Origin: an uncultured Eubacteriales bacterium
GTDB lineage: Bacteria > Bacillota > Clostridia > Lachnospirales > Lachnospiraceae
NCBI GenBank assembly: GCA_900313765.1
Contig: OMSN01000045.1
Location: forward strand, 1-10,106
DNA length: 10,106 nucleotides
Reading direction: 5' to 3'
The position numbers were made by a program, and so were the translations under genes. Positions 6,130 through 10,106 of this stretch are shown here, in pieces; the first letter of the stretch is position 1; each line of letters opens with the position of its first letter. Below the pieces are notes generated by a model that worked only from the letters and a program-made list of their open reading frames with translations, did not search any database and was not told where the DNA came from.

Positions 6130-7164
6130 TCAGATCCGTGCGACCATCTCTCCGAACTGTTTCTTCTCTTCCTCAATGAAGGCCCTGACCTCCTCCACGC
6201 CCGGAAGATCATCCGAGCAGTTATTGCTCCGCACCATCATCGATGCCTCTGCAGATCCGAATTCCAGACAGTCCATGATATCCCATCCACAGAACAGGCC
6301 GTACAGAAACGCGGCTGCGTAGCCGTCCCCTCCTCCAAAACCTTTTCTGGCGCTGACCGGAAACGGCTTGATGCTGTATTTCTGCCCGTCGCAGGTATAC
6401 GCAGAAGATCCCTTCATTCCGTGCTTGATCACCAGGAGTTTTGCCCGGCAGCTCTGCCAGTACCTGGCACTCTCTTCATCCGTCATTCCGGGGCAGATCA
6501 GCCGCTCCGTCAGGTCAAACTCCTCCCTGGAACCCATGATCACATCCGCTTCCTTCGCCACTGCTGAATAATAAACGGAGATCTCATCCTCTGACTTCCA
6601 GTTGTAATTGCGGTAGTCAATGTCGAAAATGATCCGTGTATCATTCTTTCTCGCCAGCATCACTGCCTTGAGGGCAGCTTCTCTGGACGGGCTCTCGCTC
6701 AGTGCAGTGCCGGATATCAGGATCGCTCTGGAAGATCGGATATAGGCTTCATCGATATCCGCCGTTTCCAGCTGCAGGTCAGCTGCTTTATTGCGGTACA
6801 TGAGAATACTGCTCTCCACCGGCGACTTCATTTCCGTGAATGTCAGTCCCAGCCTTTCCCCATGTTTTGCCCGCGTGATATGGGATGTGTCGATTCCTCG
6901 CTCATCGAAATACTCCACGACAAAATCGCCGAACGCATCCTCTGACACAGTACCGATGAATCCGGTCCTGAGTCCGTGCCGGTTCACCCCCACGGCAATA
7001 TTGGCAGGAGACCCGCCCACAAATTTCTCAAAATAGTGCACCTTCTTAAGCGGTTTAAAATCTTCTTTCACCGCATCCGACCAGGCAGGATTGAAATCGA
7101 TCGCCACCCTTCCCAGGCAGATCAGGTCCAGTTCTCTATCGCCCTGTGACTCAAAATAATCCAT
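6130..7164 (-). CDS. iolC: 5-dehydro-2-deoxygluconokinase (PfkB/ribokinase family)
   Basis: A 344-residue PfkB-family kinase. In myo-inositol breakdown IolC phosphorylates 2-deoxy-5-keto-D-gluconate at C6. The assignment rests on many IolC-like blocks: LDLICLGRVAIDFNP (12-26), FVGGSPANIAVG (48-59), FTEMKSPVESSILMYRNKAADLQLE, SGTALSESPSREAALKAV, IIFDIDYRNYNWKSEDE, VIKHGMKGS. The PfkB signature is GFGGGDGYAAAF, with catalytic Asp280; the usual GAGDS is GGGDG here. The start is taken as the ATG at 7164 with GGAGG 11 nt upstream, because the protein then begins like its family. A longer reading from a TTG at 7275, overlapping the pfkA stop, adds 37 unrelated residues and crosses a terminator-like hairpin. 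No other iol genes are present, so another deoxy-keto sugar acid substrate is possible. Confidence 0.82.
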   Translation of the reverse strand: MDYFESQGDRELDLICLGRVAIDFNPAWSDAVKEDFKPLKKVHYFEKFVGGSPANIAVGVNRHGLRTGFIGTVSEDAFGDFVVEYFDERGIDTSHITRAKHGERLGLTFTEMKSPVESSILMYRNKAADLQLETADIDEAYIRSSRAILISGTALSESPSREAALKAVMLARKNDTRIIFDIDYRNYNWKSEDEISVYYSAVAKEADVIMGSREEFDLTERLICPGMTDEESARYWQSCRAKLLVIKHGMKGSSAYTCDGQKYSIKPFPVSARKGFGGGDGYAAAFLYGLFCGWDIMDCLEFGSAEASMMVRSNNCSDDLPGVEEVRAFIEEEKKQFGEMVARI

Positions 7165-7184
7165 ACTCTCATGTCCCTCCGCAC

Positions 7185-7222
7185 AAAACCCCCGCAGGCT
7201 GTGCTTCCGCAGCCTGTGAGGG
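7185..7222 (-). terminator. Terminator-like hairpin between pfkA and iolC
   Basis: CAGGCTG (7195-7201) and CAGCCTG (7210-7216) form a 7-bp core with an 8-nt loop. The stem extends through a G-U pair, a C-G pair, one mismatch and three C-G pairs to 7189/7222. On the minus strand the 3' arm ends in GGGGG followed by TTTT (7188-7185). It is followed at once by the GGAGG of iolC (7180-7176), so iolC expression from the pfkA promoter would require readthrough. Confidence 0.65.
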
Positions 7223-7271
7223 TCCTGATGTGTCGTCACTTTATGGAACGTCTGTCCGTCATGTATCTGTC

Positions 7272-8345
7272 TCAATCACCGAAGCTGATTCCCAGTCTCT
7301 TTGCTTCCTGTACGAACTGGTCATCTTTCTCAACAACTTTCAGCTTTCCTGCGGAATCCTTCAGTTTCACACGAACTGTCTTGTCATTCCGGATACCGAT
7401 CATCTTGCCGAAATCTCCATCCAGGAATGCCTGTGCCGCAGCTGCGCCAAGTCTGGTGGAAAGCGCACGGTCATACGGGCACGGAGCTCCGCCTCTCTGG
7501 GTATGTCCGGGAACCGTGATGCGGACTTCATTGCCGCTCTTCTTAAGGATCTGGTCTGCAAGCTCATAAGCGACCGACGGATAATTATTCTTCTCCATCT
7601 TCTTCTTATAATCCTTCTTGGAGAGCTTGAGGTCCTCTGCGCATACCGCACCTTCCGCTACCGCCAGGACTGTAAAGCCCTTGCCGCTCTTGGTACGGTT
7701 GTCGATAGCCTCCATGACCTTATCGATATGATACGGAATCTCCGGGATCAGGATGACGTCCGCGCCGCCGGCAATTCCAGCATAGAGTGTCAGCCAGCCG
7801 ACCTTATGTCCCATGACTTCCACGATGAATACACGGTTATGGGAGGCAGCGGTCGTATGGATGCAGTCGATCGCTTCTGTAGCGATATTGACTGCGCTGT
7901 AGAAACCAAACGTCATGTCCGTTCCCCAGATGTCATTGTCGATGGTCTTCGGAAGATGGATGACATTCAGTCCTTCCTCGCTGAGCAGGTTTGCAGTCTT
8001 CTGGCTTCCGTTGCCGCCGAGGACAAACAGGCAGTCAAGGCGGAGCTTATGATAGTTCTGCTTCATCGCCTCAACCTTATCCAGGCCCTTCTCATCCGGT
8101 TTGCGGATATCCTTGAACGGAGTTCTGGAAGATCCCAGCATGGTGCCGCCCTTTGTAAGGATTCCGGAGAAATCCTTATTGGTAAGGAGTCTGTAATCAC
8201 TGTAGATCATGCCATGGTAACCATTGATAAAACCATAGACTTCCAGTTCATCCAGATTGTTTGCAAGTGCCTTGACAATGCCTCTCATGGTTGCATTCAG
8301 CGCCTGGCAGTCGCCTCCGCTGGTAAGAAGTCCGACTCTCTTCAT
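7272..8345 (-). CDS. pfkA: 6-phosphofructokinase (group III-like, ATP or mixed phosphate donor)
   Basis: A 357-residue phosphofructokinase that phosphorylates fructose 6-phosphate to fructose 1,6-bisphosphate, the committed step of glycolysis. Visible motifs are LLTSGGDCQALNA (7-18), the phosphoryl-donor loop LGGNGSQKTA (109-118), catalytic PKTIDND (132-138, base Asp136), VEVMGHKVGWLTLYAGIAGGADVILIPE, and the C-terminal PGHTQRGGAPCPYDRALSTRLG substrate-binding block. The donor loop has Gly113, as in ATP enzymes, but Asn112 where E. coli has Asp103, and Lys133 where E. coli has Gly; the latter occurs in pyrophosphate-type enzymes. This mix resembles the group III mixed-substrate PFKs, so the donor is uncertain. 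AGGCGG lies about 9 nt before the ATG. It has its own promoter at 8416-8444. Confidence 0.93.
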   Translation of the reverse strand: MKRVGLLTSGGDCQALNATMRGIVKALANNLDELEVYGFINGYHGMIYSDYRLLTNKDFSGILTKGGTMLGSSRTPFKDIRKPDEKGLDKVEAMKQNYHKLRLDCLFVLGGNGSQKTANLLSEEGLNVIHLPKTIDNDIWGTDMTFGFYSAVNIATEAIDCIHTTAASHNRVFIVEVMGHKVGWLTLYAGIAGGADVILIPEIPYHIDKVMEAIDNRTKSGKGFTVLAVAEGAVCAEDLKLSKKDYKKKMEKNNYPSVAYELADQILKKSGNEVRITVPGHTQRGGAPCPYDRALSTRLGAAAAQAFLDGDFGKMIGIRNDKTVRVKLKDSAGKLKVVEKDDQFVQEAKRLGISFGD

Positions 8346-8381
8346 AATTCTACCCGCCTTTCTAATTGTTAATCATACAAC

Positions 8382-8452
8382 AATGACGCCGCCGAAGCGT
8401 ATCAAACATGGTTAAAGTATAAAACGTTTGATAGCAAAGGGCAAGCGTCATT
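8382..8452. repeat. Two-tier dyad centred on the pfkA promoter
   Basis: An outer pair, AATGACGC (8382-8389) and GCGTCATT (8445-8452), encloses an inner pair, ATCAAAC (8401-8407) and GTTTGAT (8426-8432). All arms are perfect complements, and the two tiers have centres within half a base of each other (8417 and 8416.5), inside the -10 element. AAGCGT also occurs beside both outer arms (8395-8400 and 8444-8448 region). This looks like an operator for a dimeric or tetrameric regulator, or a cruciform-capable site. Confidence 0.55.
8416..8444 (-). promoter_or_regulatory. pfkA promoter
   Basis: On the minus strand TTGCCC (8444-8439) is separated by exactly 17 bp from TATACT (8421-8416, five of six -10 matches). 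Transcription would begin near 8409, leaving a leader of about 60 nt before the pfkA ATG. The -10 is at the centre of the 8382-8452 dyad. Confidence 0.7.
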
Positions 8453-8486
8453 TAAACAAGTAGGGCGGAAAATCCCGCATCCTTAT

Positions 8487-9431
8487 TCAGTTGAACAGGA
8501 CCACATCATCCTTCGGCGGTTCCGTACTCTTGAGGTGTTTCGCGTACAGGACCGGTCCTTCTCCGTTGTACTCCGGAACAAACTCATAACGGATCTCAGC
8601 GGTAACCTCGATCCACTGCTTCTGGGTAAGTTTATCGGTATGCCTCGAGCGGCAGATGAAACCGATGAACCGGATATCATTGACACAGCAGGTCATTGCA
8701 TTTCGTCCGGGAATAAAGCTGTTCTCTGGGAATCCGTAGGGGATCATGACCTTTCCCTTGAAATGAACTGTCTTCCCGTCATAGCGCTCTTTGGACTCCA
8801 TCGCATCCAGATACCACAGACCGTACTCCTCATCCGGAATCTCGATGGGATCCGCATTCAGATCAAAGGGCGGCTGTGCCTTCCCGATGTCGATCTGCTC
8901 TCCGTTGCTGTCCTCAAAGGCTGTAACTGCCTGAGTGTTCACCGCCTTTACCGTTCTTCGGAACATCTGCAGATCCATGTCGGTAGTGCAGCGGTTGAAA
9001 ATGACCAGCTCCGTGTCCATGAAGATATTGCTCATCATCTGACGCATGTTATTCAGATACACCTGGAAGGTGGATCCGTCTACCAGCGTGATGATCTGAG
9101 CCAGTTCCCAGCGCTTTGCCATGGGGCTTGAAGTAAACTTCGCACTGTCCCATGTCCCGTTGAATTCAACGAACACCCGCTTTGGCTTATGTCTGCGGTG
9201 AATCCTGTCAAGATTCTCCGGATTCAGATCCTCTTCACTGTCGATCTGTTCGATATAGATATTGTGCCGGCTCAGCTGCTTTTCATCGTACTCTTCCTCG
9301 CCTTCTTCACACAGAAGGACCAGAGTCTTCTCTCCATCTGCAAAGTCCGGACTGTCCAGGACTTCTTTAATGAAAGTCGTCTTGCCGCTCTCAAGAAAGC
9401 CGGTAATCACATATACAGGTACTTCCAACAT
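8487..9431 (-). CDS. CobW-like P-loop protein with C-terminal TIGR03943/DUF1980-like region
   Basis: A 314-residue protein. The N-terminal half is a G3E/CobW-type P-loop domain: PVYVITGFLESGKTTF with Walker A at 11-19, a Walker B-like RVFVEFNGTWD (85-95), and a loose NKxD-like NRCTTD (146-151). The Cys metal motif (CxCC) expected between Walker A and B is absent; an acidic run CEEGEEEYDE lies at 41-50. From about 205 the sequence (YLDAMESKERYDGKTVHFKG..., GRNAMTCCVNDIRFIGFIC, WIEVTAEI) resembles the C-terminal domain of YcgQ/TIGR03943 proteins, including the MTCC at 246-249. CobW proteins are metal-insertion GTPases; a metal role is inferred, especially as a His-rich CobW protein precedes it. 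No Shine-Dalgarno lies directly before the ATG; the nearest good one is over 200 nt upstream, beyond a structured element. Confidence 0.8.
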   Translation of the reverse strand: MLEVPVYVITGFLESGKTTFIKEVLDSPDFADGEKTLVLLCEEGEEEYDEKQLSRHNIYIEQIDSEEDLNPENLDRIHRRHKPKRVFVEFNGTWDSAKFTSSPMAKRWELAQIITLVDGSTFQVYLNNMRQMMSNIFMDTELVIFNRCTTDMDLQMFRRTVKAVNTQAVTAFEDSNGEQIDIGKAQPPFDLNADPIEIPDEEYGLWYLDAMESKERYDGKTVHFKGKVMIPYGFPENSFIPGRNAMTCCVNDIRFIGFICRSRHTDKLTQKQWIEVTAEIRYEFVPEYNGEGPVLYAKHLKSTEPPKDDVVLFN

Positions 9432-9444
9432 GATAATTCAAACA

Positions 9445-9635
9445 CTGCGGCCGCAGGACAGAGAAAAGCGCAGCGCGACTGCCGCATGCGAAGCATGTGG
9501 GCAGTCAAGGTGACCTTTTCTCTGAAATGCGAAACGCAGTCTCACCTTCAGCCGGGAACAGGAGCATCGAAGATGCGTCATACGCACAAAGTGCGGATGG
9601 TTCACGGATTGAAGGTGAGAGCACTGCGGCCGCAG
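9445..9635. repeat. Multi-hairpin intergenic element bounded by a 12-bp palindrome
   Basis: Two copies of the palindrome CTGCGGCCGCAG (9445-9456 and 9624-9635; 14 bp identical including CA before it) bound the element. Because it is self-complementary, the copies can also pair with each other. Inside are CAGAGAAAAG / CTTTTCTCTG (9459-9468 and 9515-9524, 10 bp) enclosing a 12-bp hairpin with one bulge (9477-9488 and 9494-9506). Next is TGCG / CGCA (9528-9531 and 9535-9538). Then comes TCTCACCTTCA / TGAAGGTGAGA (9540-9550 and 9610-9620, 11 bp) enclosing GCATC / GATGC (9564-9576) and CGCAC / GTGCG (9583-9595). No open reading frame or promoter explains it. It could be a structured leader RNA or a small non-autonomous mobile repeat. 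Confidence 0.75.
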
Positions 9636-9639
9636 CAGT

Positions 9640-9646
9640 CTCCTTT
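9640..9646 (-). promoter_or_regulatory. Displaced Shine-Dalgarno sequence
   Basis: AAAGGAG on the minus strand, 12 nt after the stop of the His-rich CobW gene, has no ATG at a normal distance. The next gene's ATG (9431) is 208 nt away across the multi-hairpin element. If the two boundary palindromes pair with each other, only about 17 unpaired nt would separate this site from that ATG. Confidence 0.45.
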
Positions 9647-9658
9647 CTTACAATCTGA

Positions 9659-10106
9659 TCACAGTCCGAACAGTTCCTGGATTCTGTCCTCTTTCAGGCC
9701 GGCGCCGATCACGACGATACGGCCGGTATAATCTGCAGCGCCAGTGCGGATCTCTGTCTCCTCCGGAACCATATCAAAGTGGATCCATGTGCCGTCTTCA
9801 CGCGGAACCATTCCCTTGGAACGAAGGATGAATCCATAGTCATCTTCCGTGGAATCGGCAAGCGTCTTCAGGATGCTGCGGATCTCATCATCTGTGTAAG
9901 TCTTCGGTGATTCCGCACCCCAGCTCTGGAAGATCTCGTCCGCATCATGTCCGCCATGGTGGTGATGATGGTGATGGTGGTCATGGGAGTGATAGATAAC
10001 GGTTCCGTTCTCATCCGCCTCATGCTCGTGCTCATGTTCATCCTCATCATGGTGATGGTGGTGATGATGATGCTCATGCTCGTCCTCATCTTCATCCTCG
10101 TCATGA
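9659..10106 (-). CDS. CobW-family metallochaperone GTPase, C-terminal part with His-rich linker
   Basis: The gene runs in from beyond position 10106; 148 C-terminal residues are visible, with no start in the window. The first 53 visible residues hold 24 histidines, including two runs of eight, interspersed with Asp and Glu. This is the metal-binding linker found in many CobW/COG0523 proteins. It is followed by a CobW C-terminal domain (about 54-148): EIFQSWGAESPKTYTDDEIRSIL, GFILRSKGMVPREDGTWIHFDM, and TGRIVVIGAGLKEDRIQELFGL at the end. Family members use GTP hydrolysis to deliver Zn, Co or Ni to target proteins; the metal here is not determined. The P-loop domain lies outside the window. The next gene is a second CobW-like protein, suggesting a pair acting together. 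Confidence 0.85.
   Translation of the reverse strand, partial: HDEDEDEDEHEHHHHHHHHDEDEHEHEHEADENGTVIYHSHDHHHHHHHHGGHDADEIFQSWGAESPKTYTDDEIRSILKTLADSTEDDYGFILRSKGMVPREDGTWIHFDMVPEETEIRTGAADYTGRIVVIGAGLKEDRIQELFGL
9947..10105 (-). repeat. His/Asp/Glu codon low-complexity tract
   Basis: CAT/CAC runs with GAT/GAG encode the metal-binding linker of the CobW protein. Both His codons are mixed within the runs, which suggests selection for histidine rather than recent triplet slippage. Alternate-frame readings here (Met/Thr/Arg-rich) are artefacts of the triplet pattern. Confidence 0.8.

Noticed and set aside
7165..7275. Longer iolC beginning with a TTG overlapping the pfkA stop
   Set aside because: The extra 37 residues do not resemble the family and are encoded across a terminator-like hairpin; the ATG at 7164 has GGAGG upstream.
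7146..8372. Long plus-strand open frame of 408 codons opposite pfkA
   Set aside because: It is the complement of a clear phosphofructokinase, has no family resemblance, and arises from the codon bias of the minus-strand gene.
8461..8486. GCGG/CCGC hairpin after the CobW-like gene as an intrinsic terminator
   Set aside because: The stem is only 4-5 bp and is followed by CCTACTTG, not a T-run, on the minus strand.
9445..9635. CRISPR array
   Set aside because: The repeats are nested inverted repeats and one palindrome pair, with no regularly spaced direct repeats or spacers.
9868..10104. Met/Thr/Arg-rich 78-codon minus-strand frame
   Set aside because: It is the out-of-frame reading of the CAT/CAC and GAT/GAG tract; the real frame encodes a His-rich linker followed by a CobW C-terminal domain.

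Overview
The window looks like chromosome of a Bacillota (Clostridia) bacterium, most likely a Lachnospiraceae relative. The evidence is a moderately GC-rich sequence, AGGAGG-type ribosome-binding sites, the order dnaX - ybaB - recR leading towards a probable rRNA operon (the arrangement found near the origin in Bacillus), and a DUF5711-type membrane protein typical of that family. Every supported gene lies on the minus strand, so the biological reading order runs from the right end to the left end. No integrase, transposase, tRNA gene or CRISPR array was seen.

Right end (10106 to 8487): two CobW-type metal-handling proteins. The first enters from beyond the window; only its extremely His/Asp/Glu-rich linker and CobW C-terminal domain are visible. 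The second has a CobW-like P-loop domain joined to a C-terminal region resembling the YcgQ/TIGR03943 (DUF1980) family, and lacks the usual Cys metal motif. Between them lies a 191-bp element made almost entirely of nested inverted repeats, bounded by two copies of a 12-bp palindrome. It separates a good Shine-Dalgarno sequence from the next start codon and is the most unusual structure in the window.

Middle (8486 to 6130): a sugar-phosphate module. A good sigma-70-type promoter, centred in a large two-tier dyad, precedes pfkA (6-phosphofructokinase). A terminator-like hairpin follows, then iolC (5-dehydro-2-deoxygluconokinase) with its own Shine-Dalgarno directly behind the hairpin. No other inositol genes are present.

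Left half (6129 to 281): a probable single operon, promoter - leader hairpin - dnaX - ybaB/ebfC - recR - DUF5711 protein - cvpA-family protein - L,D-transpeptidase. Gaps are short (1 to 32 nt), with a 4-nt ATGA overlap at the last junction. It combines the clamp-loader subunit, a nucleoid-associated protein and a recombination mediator with three envelope-associated proteins.

Left end (280 to 1): no gene. It holds an 11-bp inverted repeat, then a strong promoter (TTGACA, 17 bp, TAGATT) with upstream A-tracts, a small boxB-like hairpin and a boxA-like sequence. This is the layout of an rRNA operon promoter and antitermination leader, so a 16S rRNA gene is predicted just beyond position 1.
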